Notes: generated by a model not told the origin, from the letters alone. DNA of 64,000 nucleotides from Przewalskia tangutica (GCA_029844215.1 CM056723.1:83072790-83136789), one strand, 5' to 3'; positions 1 to 12,862 are shown, counted from the first letter of the stretch. Program-made: numbers and translations.

Positions 1-842
1 ACATAGAATAATTCTCTTTTAACAAGTCAAAGTACTTATCAAGGCACACTTAGACAAATTCTCAATTTATCAAGCCAAAGTACTAATCAAGGCATACATA
101 GAATAATTCTCTTTTAACAAGTCAAAGTACTTATCAAGGCACACAGACAAATTCTCAATTTATCAAGCCAAAGTACTAATCAAGACATACATAGAATAAT
201 TCTCTTTTAACAAGTCAAAGTACTTATCAAGGCACACTTAGACAAATTCTCAATTTATCAAGCCAAAGTACTAATCAAGGCATACATAGAATAATTCTCT
301 TTTAACAAGTCAAAGTACTTATCAAGGCACACTTAGACAAATTCTCAATTTATCAAGCCAAAGTACTAATCAAGGCATACATAGAATAATTCTCTTTTAA
401 CAAGTCAAAGTACTTATCAAGGCACACTTAGACAAATTCTCAATTTATCAAGCCAAAGTACTAATCAAGGCATACATAGAATAATTCTCTTTTAACAAGT
501 CAAAGTACTTATCAAGGCACACTTAGACAAATTCTCAATTTATCAAGCCAAAGTACTAATCAAGGCATACATAGAATAATTCTCTTTTAACAAGTCAAAG
601 TACTTATCAAGGCACACTTAGACAAATTCTCAATTTATCAAGCCAAAGTACTAATCAAGGCATACATAGAATAATTCTCTTTTAACAAGTCAAAGTACTT
701 ATCAAGGCACACTTAGACAAATTCTCAATTTATCAAGCCAAAGTACTAATCAAGGCATACATAGAATAATTCTCTTTTAACAAGTCAAAGTACTTATCAA
801 GGCACACTTAGACAAATTCTCAATTTATCAAGCCAAAGTACT
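1..842 (-). repeat. 95-bp tandem array inside LTR A1
   Basis: About nine copies of a 95-bp unit. Each unit is made of two diverged halves of about 47-48 bp, one containing AATAATTCTCTTTTAACAAG and the other GACAAATTCTCAATTTATC. Copies are nearly identical; the second lacks two bases (TT) near 169. The array ends at about 842 and ordinary LTR sequence follows. The matching arrays in A2 (15540-15781) and A3 (54833-55160) use only the 48-bp unit, so the 95-bp higher-order unit is specific to this copy. The array begins outside the window, so its total length is unknown. Confidence 0.97.
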
Positions 843-2627
843 ACATACGTACATTCTTTTATAAAAGACTCTTTCTATGTAAAGCCCGAAGATACCACAC
901 GTAGTATCAAGCGTGTCTATTTTTCAAAGTAAGTTACTACTCCTTTAGAAAACTCATTTCAAAGCTTGAAATCAAGTAACTCCAAATTTTCACAATCTAG
1001 GCAACTTATGCGATTAATCAAAATAGACAACTTTTAAACCTTCCATAAAGCCGTTATAACCAACTTCCCATAATGCCGTTATAACCGCTTTATGGTTTTA
1101 GGCATATCCATTCCTTGATAACCAAGAGACTTATACTATTAAAACCAAGTATCACGTACTTACAAAACAAGTTCTTAACTTTCAAAATACTTCAAGTCTC
1201 TTAATAGTTAGAAAACAAGTTTTCTTCTACTTTTTAAACCTCAAGTAACTTCACCCTTAACACAAGTTACTTCTCTTAAATCATGTCATTTCTCCTCTTT
1301 TAAATCAAATAAGTAAATCACTCCTTTGACTCCCCTAAAGTCATTATAATGACCTTTAGGTTTAGAACTAAGGCACTACCCAAAAGATTTGGAAACCACT
1401 TCCTTTTCAAGTCTCTATGTACTTTAAGAAAAATACCTTCACTTTTAAGAATCCAAACTTCCCTAAGGAAATGGATTATACTACTTACAATTTAAACATC
1501 AAAGTACACTCAAGGTAGTACATAGAACAAATTCTATTTTAGGCAATCCAAATACAAGCAAGGAATAGATCATTCAAGGAGTAGAACTTACTTTCTTTAT
1601 TCTAAGGAATCATGCTAGAAGAGGAGATAGTTCACATACCTTTTCGGCTAAATCCACAAGCTAAGCCGAATACACCGTACGTAGAAGTGTCAACCTAAAA
1701 TGGTCACAACAAGACTATCAACTTCTAGTCTCTATGTAGAATAATACTAAGTATTTAGTCTCTAATTCTACGGAAAATCGGGCAGCACTTCCTTTGTTTC
1801 TACTCACTTTGCCACCTTTTCAAGGCGAATACAATAACCAACAAACCACATTTAAGGCTCAACAACAACCAAACAAAGGGGATTACACGCCTTACACCAC
1901 GTGTAAAATTCGCCCCACAATTCATACAAAGTAGTTCCATAATTAAAGCCATTCTCACCAACTTACAACCAACAACACTAAGTCTTTTCCAACCCTTTTC
2001 CAAATTCCAAGTTCTTAGGTCAACATGTTATTTAGTCATAGACAACATCAACAACTACAATTTCCTTCTTTATTCAACATGCGACTTAAACTAATAATCA
2101 ACTTGAATTCCAATCTTAAAGCTAAACATGCTAGATTTGGATTAGGGTTCCAATAGTCAAAATACTTATCAAACTTCATAATATATAACACATGCTTGCT
2201 AAAATCCATAGCTACAACAATAAGTAAGTCTTAACTACTAAAGCGACAAAATTTATACCTTTCCAAGCCCTTAAAATTTCCAAGATCCAAAGTCGCGCCT
2301 TAGCAATTCTTAGCTCCTTTCCTTAAGTTCCAATCCGCCCAAGCATTCCTTAGAGGCCTATGAAGAACCCTTCTTCAAGTTCCAACTTCAAAGTTGAAGA
2401 ACTCCTTAGTTTCGCGCGACTAACGTAAAAATGCGTTTTTCCAAATCTTTCTATTGAGATAACCTTACAATACCCTTGGGGACATTGGGTTAAAGTCTTG
2501 TGGCTAATGGATCAAAACTACAAAAATTTGTCTTCCAAAAGAAGCCTTGGCGAGAGCACTTTAGTGAAGAACAATGTTTTCTTGAAAATTTTTCTAAGTA
2601 TAGAACTTGTCTTGCACTAGTGTAGGA

Positions 2628-2633
2628 TATATA
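2628..2633 (-). promoter_or_regulatory. Probable TATA box of LTR A1
   Basis: TATATA, about 470 bp into the LTR on the minus strand, at the place where A3 has TATATATA (53035-53042). The sequence downstream (TAGTGCAAGACAAG) is shared with A2 and A3. Assigned by position and conservation only. Confidence 0.5.
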
Positions 2634-3102
2634 CTACTTAGGAGGCTTAGATAATACCACGTGAGGCTAGGATGAAGAGCAATTACTAATTAACAGTGGC
2701 AAGTTGACTTAGTCAACTTTCTCAACAGAAGACTTTGTTCATCTACAATGGTCAATGACCATTTTACCCTTGCACAATTTCGACCAAGGCCAAGTGTGGG
2801 GTGCCACGTGTCGCCCTCTCGTTCGTCCATAAAATTCCGTAACCTCGTGGGCCACAAAAATATAAAATTCCTCGGGTGGGCCCGTGACCAAATCGTAATA
2901 ATAAATTTCCATAATATTAATAAGTCCCATACTCTTGAAATAATGTATTTTGAGAATCCAATTCTCAACAACGAACATTTTTCCTTTCCGACGTTCGGAA
3001 CATTTTCCGTCGGAAAAACAATTCTTCCGTTCGTACCAATTTCCAAGTCTTGATTCCTACGTACATTCTCTTTTACAAGTCCTGGACTTACGGGGTGTAA
3101 CA

Positions 3103-5650
3103 CATGAACACCAGGTCCCACCTGTGTTATAATAAAACCGTACGGGGTAAGTACGAAGGCATAGCCGACTACTAAAACCCACGATGCAGCAAGTCATAAA
3201 GCGTATCTTGAGATCTGTCTGACCGTCCACATGATCAAAGCGGCCACTTGCCGCGGTATCTAATGTGCGCGTCTAGCCACTGGAACTTCCGCGACTCGCG
3301 CATAGGCCAATCTCATCGGCCGCGCGAGGTATAACCGCGTCGAGGGTAGCTACTCCGGCGTCTGCACGGACTTCGCGATCCGCGTGGCCACATGGACGCG
3401 TGCCCGTAAGGGACGCGCTAACTGGAACTCTCGTAGCTCGCATAGATCACTGGACGCGTAGAGGTATTCTCGAATCATAGGTCACTAGACCGCTTTGAGT
3501 CTACCGCGTCGGAGGCGACAACCTCCGGAAATAAGTCAAGGTGAGTGGTACACTACTATCATAATGACTGATAGTTCACAATCAAGGGAACCCCTTTACA
3601 CAAACATCACAAGATACTAACACACGTAGCATCCTAACATGTTTACTTATCAAAGCAATAAGAAAGTATTACAAGGCTATCACAAACCAATACAATCAAG
3701 TTATTCACACAAGGTACTTTCTACTAACAAGTTCGGGTATCTAACCCCAAAGTATTTCATACATTAACTCTTTAAAAGATACGTTACTTTCACAAAAGTC
3801 ACACAATACCCGTAGTATATGAAAATAGAGTGATTATCTTTTGAAGTAAATCAAAACACTTACCTTTGTAAAATCAAGTAACAACATTATTTTCCAAACG
3901 TCCAAGTTTGCCTAATTTCAAATGTTCACGTTTCTTATTTTAGAAAGGTTTCGTAGTTCATCGTCTTATTCATTTAAGAATATAATTCTCTTTTAAACCA
4001 TCTGAGAAACATAAGCCTTATATGTGAGTAGGATATTCTTGTTTATGATAATCTTATTACAACAGCCATGATCTAGGAAATATCATTTTGTCTCATCTTA
4101 GCTTCTATGCAGATGGAAGTTTCTACTGGTTTTAATAATACTTAATCTGTCAAAACATTTCCTTTTATTAACGCTGCAGTGGTTTGTCGATACGTTCGAT
4201 TTCAAATCAGTAAAACATTCTTAAGCCGTTATACCTAACTTCCCATAAAGCTAGTATAACTCTTAAGTTTTCAAAAAAACAAGTATTTCTCTTCTTTCAG
4301 AATGATTCAAAAATCTTTTGAAATACTTCAAGTTCTTTATTATCACATAACCAGTCAGTTATAGTTCAAATAAGTTACCTTTTAAAAAGCCACAAGTATT
4401 TTCTTACCTACATAAAGTTGTTATAACCAACTTCCCATAAAGCCGTTATAACACTTTATGTTTTAGACCAATCAAATACATTTAACACATGTACGTCTAC
4501 CGTACTACATAGTTACACACATATCATGCTAGAAGAGATAGGAAGAGGTTCACATACCTCGCGACGATTATCGACTAATAGCAAAACGCTCCAAGTACCT
4601 CAAACCGCCGGCTACTCCTTAAGCCAAGTAGATCGCGCCACGCGTAGTACTTCCACCTATAAGGCCACAAGGCGTTTATTAACATTTAGATCTCTTCGTA
4701 GAACATTCTACAGAAAATTAAGACTCCTCCCCACACAGCGTAAATCTCCTCCTCTGGGGCGGCTACCAAGCCAACGGGGGTTATCGTCTAATCCGGACGT
4801 GCACAATTCTACCTCACGAAAAGCTACACAAGTCTCAATGTCTGATCCATGTAATTCTGAGCGACTCTTCTTTCGAAAAGGTTTCTTATTATTGAGCTTA
4901 AGTCCAAAGACATTGCGATAACAACGTTGATTCTATATATAGTATACTTCAACTATATAGTCTAACAATCATGTAATTTCCAATTACAATAGAGGACAAG
5001 ATATTTACCTCGATAAGCCCATAATTATCCAAGTATAAAGTCGATCACGGGCAGCGTTTGGCTCGACTCGTGTGCTCCAACCCGCTCTAAACCACCCTTA
5101 GAAGTTCTAACCAACTTCTACATACTACTCCAACTAACTATGGAGATTTTTCTTAGGGTTTCGTTTCTGTGACTGACGGGAAGTATAATAGTATAACTGG
5201 GCTTTTAGTATAGGTATAAACTTAGAATACTACAAGGTATACGGCTAAGGTAATTTGGGCATTATAACAATACTTTTGAGAGTATTTCTACCAAGAGGGG
5301 GGGTATTTATACGAGACAACACCTGAGGAGGGGGTGTATACCCTCGGCCTACCCAGTGGGTACTCTCGGCCAAGGGGGAGGACTCTCGGCCAAAGGGCCT
5401 TCTCAAAGGGGAGGGTGTTGGACGAAACACCACAGGGAGGAGGATTTTAACACTTTAGGAAATTTAGGAATGGATGAAGAAGTCTTCCAAAGGGGGGTAT
5501 TTATAGGACAAGCCAAGGCCAACCAATGGCCAAGATCTTGCCAAGTGCAAGGCAAGTGTAGGGCCAAGATCTTGCCAAGTGCACCTTATCCATCTACCAC
5601 AAAAATATCCTACCAACCCCTTGACCAAACAAGGCCAATTCGTCCCACTT
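3103..5650 (-). mobile_element. LTR B, left part (interrupted by A1 and C)
   Basis: Minus-strand LTR closely similar to the LTRs of F (24369-27794) and J (60283-63872). It is cut on the left by A1 and on the right by C, and resumes at 15277-15539. Recognisable parts are a GC-rich degenerate repeat island (about 3240-3535), the paired TTATAAC motifs (4222-4265 and 4412-4460), a G-run tract (about 5293-5420) and a TATA box (5498-5505). A 131-codon open frame at 4526-4921 on the plus strand is antisense LTR sequence and not a gene. Confidence 0.85.
5498..5505 (-). promoter_or_regulatory. TATA box of LTR B
   Basis: TATTTATA on the plus strand reads TATAAATA on the transcribed minus strand. It lies beside a G-run (C-run in the transcript sense), as in the C, F and J LTRs and, on the plus strand, in D, H and I. 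Confidence 0.65.
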
Positions 5651-8055
5651 TATCACGACCGTTCGGGGCGTGGAGTGCCTTCAGGGCACCCAAGTAGTCA
5701 TACATCAGAGTAACCAGCGGAATATAAAACAAGACAGGAAAAAGTTTATAAAATAAGACACAGTTTATCTGATGAAAAGCTTGCCTTTCGGCATAATATA
5801 AATAACTCAAGTTTTGCAGTTACATCCCAACTGTACAATAGTACTCTGGACCTCTGAGAAGTAAACAACTATGGCGGGACGGGGCCGCCATACCTGCATA
5901 CAAAACTATCTACAATACGGGAGATCATACCCAAAGTAGAGCCTCGGAGAAGATGGAGCTCACGACACCAACGCGAAAGATCCTAAGGATGTGGATCTAG
6001 CACTGCTTGCCTACTGCGGCATGAACGGCCCAGAAGGAGTCGATACAAGTACCAAGTATGAGAAACTATAAACTAATTAAAATTAAATCAAAGTAATTAT
6101 AACATTTTAAGAAATACAATCATCTATATTGCACATATTGCATCATCACAAACAACAACGATAATAGGAAAGCGCCAGTGTCTATTCTAGGCGCGAATGA
6201 TCGAAGCAAGGCCAATCGCCCGTAGTATCGTCTGCGTGCCTAGTCTGGACTTCCGCGGCCGCATAGGTCCCACGGACCGCGTGAGATATTTCTCGCATCG
6301 GGGCAGCCAACCCCGGCGTCCGCCTAGGCTCCGCGGCCGCATAGCCTCAAAAGACCGCGTAGTCTCGGCGGACCGCGTAGAGTCCGCGTCAGGCTAAACG
6401 CCGGAATGATCAATCACGGAGCATACCGCTGCTCGCATAGTCTCACAGAACCGCATAGGCCGTATAGACCGCATCGAGGGCAAGCCGCGGTATAACGATC
6501 GAGGGTAGGTGATACAATAACGATACAATGGACTTACGGTTAGCGTAAGCGCAAGAATAACCCCTTACGGCGTTACAAGATACTAACACAGGTAGCGTCA
6601 TAACATGTCTACTTATCAAACAATCTTACTACACTTAACAGAAATCAATACAAGGCTTTTATAAACAAAACAAATGCAGATTCCTTTTTATCTTCTTAAG
6701 TTGTTATACCTAACTTCCCATAAAGCGGTATAACTCTTACGCTTTTGTTTTAAAAACCAAATATTTATCTTACGTTAAAAATGATTGATATTCTTTTGAA
6801 ATGTTTTGGTTCTTTGTTATTCGGGCTTAAGCGTGAGGCATTCGTAAGTATTATTCGAGCTTAAGCGTGAGGCATTGCCATAAGTATTATTGGGCTTAAG
6901 TCAAAGACATTGCCGTAGTTATTATTCGGAGTAACACGTACGTCACCGTACTATATATTATAAAATATCATGCTTTAGGAAGAATCACATACCTTCTCGT
7001 GAAAACCACCGAGTTGAATATATGTGAGAGAGTCGACTATAATAGTCACAGATATCTATCAAAGCGCTCGAGGTCATTCTAAGCGGGGTTCATAATTCTA
7101 CGGAAAGTCGGGCGTGACCTACCCGGTGAGCTATGTAAGTCTCTTGTGAAAGCAGTCCTATGTGAGTCTGATTCAATTATTCTTCTTTTAAATCCTTCTC
7201 TGTGATACTTGATTCAATTCTATACGTGATATTCTTCTAAGTATCTAATACTTATTCTAATACTACAACGATAAGTATTCTCTAATTCAAAGAGGTTAGG
7301 ATTAGTTACCTCGGTAAGCCCAATAATATCCTAGATAAAGTCGCTGAGCAAGGTTTAGCTCCTAAGTTGTATGCGCTCAGGTAGCTCAAGAAACCTTAGA
7401 AGTTCTTCACAACTTCTACTAAGGACTAAGGGATTTGGGCTAGGGTATTTTGGGCATTATAACGGTACTAGAAGACAACTTTTCTACCAAGGGAGGGGGG
7501 GTAGATTTCATCTAGCTAGGGGGGGTAGGCCCTCGGCCAAGCTTCTCAAGGGGAAGGGGGGGTGTTGGACGAATTGCTAACAAAGGGAGAGGGAAGGATT
7601 TTTAGACTTGGAAAGCTTTTGTGGATGAAGAACTCTTCATCTCAAGAGGGGTATTTATAGCTCAAGCCTTGGCCAACCAATGGCCAAGATGAAGACAAGT
7701 GCAAGGCAAGTGTAGGGTGAGGATTTAGGCAAGTGTCCTTGGCCAACTTGCACACAAAATATCCTACCAACTCCAAGACAAAAGAAGCCAACCCAATCGG
7801 CCCTATTGCCGTGTCAAGTCCACCAATTGGAGGGTGACAAGTGTCGCCTTCCCGTTGGTCCAAAATGTTCGTCTCTCGGAAAAATCCATAAAAATACTAA
7901 ATGACATAGTCGGAATTTTCTCTCGAAAGTGTGGAAACGTTTCGTCGGAAAGCGATTCTTCTAGTGTGTTGTGCACAAATAAAGCGTCGAGCTAACTTTA
8001 AAGCCAAACTTTTATGCGTATTCCCTTACGTACATACTGGAAATCGGGTATAACA
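5651..8055 (-). repeat. 3' LTR of element C
   Basis: Starts at the left with TATCACGACC where the 5' LTR has TGTCACGACC, and ends at 8055 with ...TATAACA, the reverse of the LTR start. It contains the GC-rich island (about 6220-6515), one paired TTATAAC motif (6700-6734), two G-run tracts (about 7493-7562) and a TATA box (7652-7659). Against the 5' LTR many differences fall at CAG/CTG sites, for example CATCAGAG here and CATCGAG there. Confidence 0.92.
7652..7659 (-). promoter_or_regulatory. TATA box in the 3' LTR of C
   Basis: TATTTATA on the plus strand (TATAAATA on the minus strand), preceded by AAGAGGGG. Identical to the site in the 5' LTR of C at 14863-14870. Confidence 0.6.
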
Positions 8056-8087
8056 TTCTCCTCGCTTAGAAACATTCGTCGAATGTT
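8056..8087 (-). promoter_or_regulatory. Polypurine tract and adjacent palindrome of C
   Basis: Next to the 3' LTR, the minus strand reads GCGAGGAGAA, a polypurine tract that would prime plus-strand DNA synthesis. Beside it, 8071-8087 holds the inverted repeat AACATTCG/GAATGTT. In F, H, A3 and J the same palindrome is one base longer and perfect. Confidence 0.8.
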
Positions 8088-8109
8088 CCTTCTCAAACGA
8101 TTATCGAAG

Positions 8110-8660
8110 AAGCTTAAGCAGTTAGCAAATGCCACACGGCCACAAAACAACACTTAGGCATAAATGATAATGGAAATTTACAAGTAGGAAAGTGAATTAC
8201 GGAGGTGTGGGGAATAGGTGAGGATACTTCTGTCTCATGTCCTCCTCGGCTTCCCGTCATCTCCTCTCGAGCTCGTTCGCCACAAGACTTTGTGGAAGCC
8301 ACGTCCTTCGTCGCGTCGCTAACGACGATCGACTATCGTTATGGGAATCTCCTCATCGATAACCCTCGGTCACTGGACATCGTCGATCGGGTGTACCCTA
8401 GATGGATCCGATACATCTCCTCGGCATAGATACATGAAACACGGATGCCTTTGCCTCCGGATCGGACGGCGGATCCAACTCGTAGGCAACCTTGCCTACC
8501 TGCGGACAATCTGAAGCGGCCCGATGTACCTTGGGTGAGTTTCTCTTCCGAATCTCATCACACCGCCGTGGGTGGCACGCTAGGAAAACCCAATCATCTC
8601 TGCGAACTCCGGATCTGCGGCGATGATCTGCATCGACCACATCGACTACGAGTGTCAATA
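8110..8660 (-). pseudogene. C: integrase C-terminus and chromodomain-like tail (broken)
   Basis: On the minus strand the frames read DDWVFL, then VGKVAYELD, then VFHVSMPRRCIG, the usual order after the integrase core in Tekay-like elements. Further left, in shifted frames, come IPIDDVQ, KVLWR and EEMTGSRGG-like fragments, which resemble the K-V-L-W-R...E-E-M-T-W-E-A-E-E-D pattern of a chromovirus chromodomain. That domain is known in this group to bind heterochromatin marks and direct insertion. Frames change several times within 550 bp. The reading ends near 8110, before the polypurine tract. Confidence 0.7.
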
Positions 8661-9640
8661 GTCACTCTCGGATAAGCTTCACCTTATCGGCTGCTGCTGC
8701 ACCAAATCTGGTCCCATAGCTGCACCTCGCCCACATCGAACCAACCTATAGGCGTCTGCACTTCCTCCATACAAGGCCTCGTAAGGCGCCATCGAATCTT
8801 TGGAGTGGTAGCTATTATTATCGCAAACTCAACTAGAGGCAAATGATCCTCCCAACTACCGCGAAGTCAATAACACGGGCTCGCGGCATATCCTCGAAGT
8901 GCGGATAGTGCGCTCTGCTGTCCGTCTGCGTGGATGAAATGCGATTACTCGGGCTCACTGCGTCCTAAACCTCTGGAAAGACCTCCGAAGTTAGCGTAAG
9001 CGGGCTCCTCTGTCGGATATGATCGAAATAGGGACTCCATGCGGTCGGCGATCTCTCGGATGTAAAGTCGGCATAATCCTCGGTAGAAAAAGTCGTCGGG
9101 ACGGAAGAAAGTGGGCTGATTTCGACTGTCGACGATAACCCATATAGAATCATGTCTCCTGCGAGTGCGAGGTAATCACGTGATAAAGTCCATGTTGATT
9201 ACCTCCCACTTCGGTCGGGATCTCGATCGTGCGTAACAAGCCACGGGCCTCACGGTGCTCTACCTTCGCTGCGACAACACGGGCGAGCTACGAACTCTGC
9301 AGCGTCTCTCTTCAAGCCATCCGCTGATACGGATCTAAGGTCGTGGTACATCTTAGTCGACCGGATGGATAGAGTAACGCTTTGTGTGCTTCCCCAAGAA
9401 CTTTGCGAAGTCACGAAACATCTGGAACACGATGCGCCCTCAAACCTTAGCACCCATCGGTGCTACCTCAAAGGACCGCGCCTCACGAAGAGGCGTATCG
9501 CGATATCGAATCAAAGTGGATCCTCGAGCTGTTGCCTCTTCGCCTCGCCGGCGATGGAAGACTCGGCAACCTCGCGAACTCTAACCCGGCTGCTATCGAG
9601 AATCAATCAAGCGGACACGAGGCTCGCTGGCGATGCAAAT
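8660..9640 (-). pseudogene. C: integrase, zinc-binding and core domains (broken)
   Basis: The N-terminal part is seen at 9250-9453 on the minus strand: a frame with STKMYHDLRSV, then DGLKRDAAEFVA, the HHCC zinc-finger region of gypsy integrases. The core follows at 8965-9153 with TEDYA and fragments around the DDE motif. Near 8780-8860 the sequence encodes the family's APYEALYG region in broken frame. Integrase would join element DNA to the chromosome in the nucleus. No single frame covers the domain, and many breaks sit at CAG/CTG-type sites. Confidence 0.75.
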
Positions 9641-10060
9641 CACGAACCATGTCCTCTCTCTGCTGCACCGTCGATGGGCTCCCATCGACTACGACTAGGC
9701 ATACGCCTGGCGTTGGCCTTCCGGGTGGTGCAGGATATCAACATCGTAATCCTTAAGCAACTCTAACCACCGTCTCTGCCGTAAGTTCGGCTCCTGCGGT
9801 GAAGATATCTTGGAGGCTCTTGTAGTGCGTATAAATATCCACGTGAACCCGTACAAATAGTGCCTCGGATCTTGAAAGCGTGAATTACGGTGCGACTCCA
9901 ATCATGGGTGGGGTAGTTCCTCGTGTTTCTTGGTGTCGGGATGCATATGCTATAACCTGCCATCTTTGCGTCAACACATCCCAACGATGCACGGCGCGTC
10001 ACGATACCGCGACATAACCGTGCGGACCTGCGGAAGAAGTAAGAGCGAGGCGATCGTCGA
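9640..10060 (-). pseudogene. C: RNase H domain (broken)
   Basis: The minus-strand frame at 9695-9901 contains HYLYG, then [21 protein letters not shown], the conserved end of the chromovirus RNase H. Upstream, out of frame, are YPTHDW and the residues around the first catalytic Asp. The domain would degrade the RNA strand of the RNA:DNA hybrid during reverse transcription. It lies directly between RT and integrase, as expected. Confidence 0.75.
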
Positions 10061-10830
10061 TCTCTCTTCGACAGCGGAAACCACGCTCCTGCATCGATCC
10101 GCTGAAACTTGTTGCGCCACGAGTCGGCCTAGTCAATGGTGCGAAGATAGAAGCAAACTTCTCCACGAACGTAGATAATATCTGCGAGGCCCGAGCTGCG
10201 AACCTCTGCCGGAGTAGTAGGTCTAGGCAAGTCTGTTGCCTCGATCTTGGCGTATCCACTCGAATGCCATCGGCCCGACAATATGCCCGAAAGCATGCGA
10301 AGTCAGCAAAACTCACATTTGGAAAACTTGGCGTCTGCTTCAGTCTGGAAGCGTCGGCCGCCGAAATGCTCGCGTGCTCTGCTCTGGCGAGAATAAACCA
10401 AGATATCATCGATGAACACTATCACAAGCGTGTCAAAAATGGTTTGAACACTCGGTTCATCAAATCCATGAATCTGCGGAGCATTGGTCACCAAAGACAT
10501 GACCACGAACTCATAATGCGTCTGGGTCACGAATGCGATCCTAGGGACATCCACCTCTCGACTACTTTGATGATAGCGATCGCGGATCAATCTTGGAGAA
10601 ACATCTCGCACCTGCAGTGGTCGAACAAATCATCAATCACAGGAAGGGGTATACATTCTTAATGGTCACCTTGTTGGTGCTGTAATCAACACACGTGCGC
10701 GGCGTCGTCTTCTTAACCACGAACAAAGCGGCGCTCCCGGGGAGAAACACTAGGCACGATGAAGCCGCTTCTCCGGCAAATCTCTAAGGTGATCCTTGAC
10801 TCTCTCAACTTCGGCGGTGCCGTTACGTAT
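10060..10830 (-). pseudogene. C: reverse transcriptase (broken)
   Basis: The catalytic box is preserved as [10 protein letters not shown] on the minus strand (FIDD codons at 10405-10416). Upstream are HYEFVVMS and, in another frame, TNAPQ. At about 10700-10760 the minus strand carries fragments of the region that reads LRMCVDYR in element I. RT makes cDNA from the element RNA in the cytoplasmic particle. At least six frame changes break the domain, so as written it cannot encode an enzyme. Confidence 0.8.
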
Positions 10831-11370
10831 GGCGGAATGGAAATAGGCGAGTGTGCGCAATATGTCAATACAAAACTCAATCTCCTCTCGGGAGGATGCG
10901 AGTCAAATGCAGGAAACACGTCGGGAACTGCGACTCTTTGGGCCGTGAAAATCTGGTGCGCGGCTTGATTATCAAACACGACGAGATGGTAGATATACCG
11001 CCTGCACCATCTTCCTAGCATTGAGGTAGGAAATAAACCTACCGCCGGCGTCACCGTGCTCCTCCCGCTCAACAACCGGCTCGCCGAGCTGGGCCGTACT
11101 ACTCTCTCTCTGCGGTCTACATTGGCGTAGCAGAAGCTAGCCAATCCGTCCCGTAATCACGTCGAAGTCAATCATCTCGACTCTATCAAGTCGGCTGAGG
11201 TCCGGCGGCGTAAATAGTCACGGGACAAGCTCTATATACCAGAGCTACCCGAATCACCAGCTGGCGTAGCTACCTCGAAAGGTCATGGACTCGGGCTCAC
11301 ATCCCATCCTACTAGCAACAAGGGAGATATATGGGGCCAGTAGAACCGGATCTATCAAGCATACATCAAA
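10830..11370 (-). pseudogene. C: protease and protease-RT linker (broken)
   Basis: The minus-strand frame at 10713-11144 shows ANVDRRERVV, YIYHLVV, PDVFPAF and SPISIPPY, the linker between protease and RT that is also found in element I (51401-51793). Near 11340-11370 the sequence encodes a LIDP protease active-site segment followed by an ISP/LVASR-like stretch, with a frame change in the active-site loop. This aspartic protease would cut the Gag-Pol polyprotein. Confidence 0.65.
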
Positions 11371-12666
11371 CCCGAGCGATAAGGTACGTGGCGACATCGG
11401 TGAGGCCTCACGATCTGTCGGTGGACAAAGCATATATGCGGTTCGAGGACGCTAGAAGCGGACTGCGCCACGACCTGCCGCGACCGCTGATCCGTATGTA
11501 CCTTGCCCTCGGGCGATAGCTGTCGAGGATGAAGAAGCGGCAACAGACCTGTGGTGAGCCTACCACCGCCGCCCGGTCGGACAAACTCGCAAAGTGACCT
11601 GCGGCCACAAGTATAGCAAGCTCGGTCTGCTCGAGAATGGTATACGCCACAGCGGGCACCGAAGCGAACCTCGATCGGTTAGCACCCTGCTACCACAAAT
11701 CGAAGTCACAGGGCCACGACACGCCCCGGCCGCTCTGGTCTTTGAAAATGAGGTAGGAGCGCTCTGCGTGGTGTGGTGCAAATCGGACCTGGCGATCGCC
11801 CACCACGAGGACCACGAAAAGAACGGCCGTCTTGGCCTTACCTGCTTTGATATCGCTCTACCGGCGGTCTCTACGCTCCTCACAACCAGGTCATGAGCTG
11901 CATCTGGGTTATGTCCATTACTGGTGAAGGACACACGCCGCGCAAGACTTCGGCCATGTAATCATCTAGCCCGATGACATAGCGATGCACCTGTCCTCCG
12001 TCTACGCTACGGTCGCGGGGACATATCGAGCCAAAGAATCAAACTTCGACATTGTACTCCTCGGCATGCGTCCTCACTGTCTCGGCAACAAGAATCTATC
12101 GGCTCGTGCCCTCGCCATCTGCGGAGGCGAAGTGTGTGAGAAAAGCCTCACGAAAACTCATCCCATCTGCTGGAGTGCATGCTCTCCGGGAAAGCTCCGT
12201 GAATCAAACGATCATTGCGGTATCACGCGGCCGTCACGAACCGAATATCACGACCTCGGTCTCGAAGCCACGATCACCGCGTAATCCTCTGCGGTGGCGG
12301 ATGAACTCCTGCGGATCATCTTAGGCCTCGACCGAAAAACTCTGGCGGGCTCTGACTCGAAATCTCGTAGCCTCGAACTATACGCCTCGGGTGCACTTCT
12401 GGGTCTGGCCCGGAGGCTGGAGGCTAGGCTGTCGCGTCGGCCTCTCGCCGTGTCGGGCCTGACTTTAGCCAATTGGGCCGTCTCCTTGTACCTAACTCCT
12501 CGCCCGGTGTGGGGCGGGGTGTGGGTGCTTGTGGTCTCTCTTTGGGGCGGCGTCATAGAACTTCGCCGTCTGGTATATCACGGGCACGAGCCCTCGTAAC
12601 TCTGGGTGTCTGCTAGCGACTCCTGTTGCCTTGCCGCCACGGGCGGGTTGCCTTACGTGGAGGCAT
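11370..12666 (-). pseudogene. C: gag (broken)
   Basis: The start is ATG at 12666 (minus strand), reading MPPRK-like codons as in D (21756), I (49871) and H (38228). The distance from the primer-binding site is similar in all. Central parts match the Retrotrans_gag region of element I, for example the DPQEFIR- and TAVDW-coding stretches near 12150-12330, but in shifting frames. The zinc-knuckle region lies near 11590-11700. Gag forms the particle shell and binds RNA. Assignment rests on alignment to I and D. Confidence 0.7.
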
Positions 12667-12849
12667 AAGCATTCTGAGGAAAGGAATTCGTTAGAGGTCG
12701 ACCTATAACCGGACTCTAAAGCACGATCTCGGAATGAGAAGAATGAAACCAATCCTAAATATCCTATAGCTTCACGATTATTGGTGTGGTGCCTGCAACA
12801 GATAATCGAACTACTAGATACGATGCGTAGACACTTTCAGAGGATTAGC

Positions 12850-12862
12850 GCTCACGATACCA
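12850..12862 (-). promoter_or_regulatory. Primer-binding site of C (variant)
   Basis: The plus strand reads GCTCACGATACCA next to the spacer CTTT and the LTR end. On the minus strand this is TGGTATCGTGAGC, against TGGTATCAGAGC in F, I and K, which matches the 3' end of initiator Met-tRNA. The change sits at the CAG of the site. Confidence 0.85.

Larger units (their letters stand above)
1..3102 (-). mobile_element. Element A1: family-A LTR, 5' part, cut by window edge
   Basis: Read on the minus strand, an LTR starts at 3102 with TGTTACACC and runs left past the window edge. It has the same order of parts as the full family-A LTR at 52558-56304: start, TATA box (2628-2633), paired TTATAAC motif (1048-1094), then the 48/95-bp tandem array (1-842). 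The sequence to its right (3103 on) is the interior of LTR B, so A1 was inserted into B. The other end is outside the window, so I cannot say whether this is a solo LTR or part of a full element. No coding sequence is supported in it; short open frames here are antisense or non-coding. Confidence 0.85.

Noticed and set aside
1..842. Tandem array as CRISPR or as centromeric satellite
   Set aside because: Units are contiguous with no unique spacers, the DNA is plant retrotransposon, and the array sits inside an LTR with a defined end at 842. A satellite outside LTRs is not shown.
4526..4921. 131-codon plus-strand open frame as a gene
   Set aside because: It is antisense to LTR B and no motif is recognisable in it. 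The matching regions of the F and J LTRs do not keep the frame.
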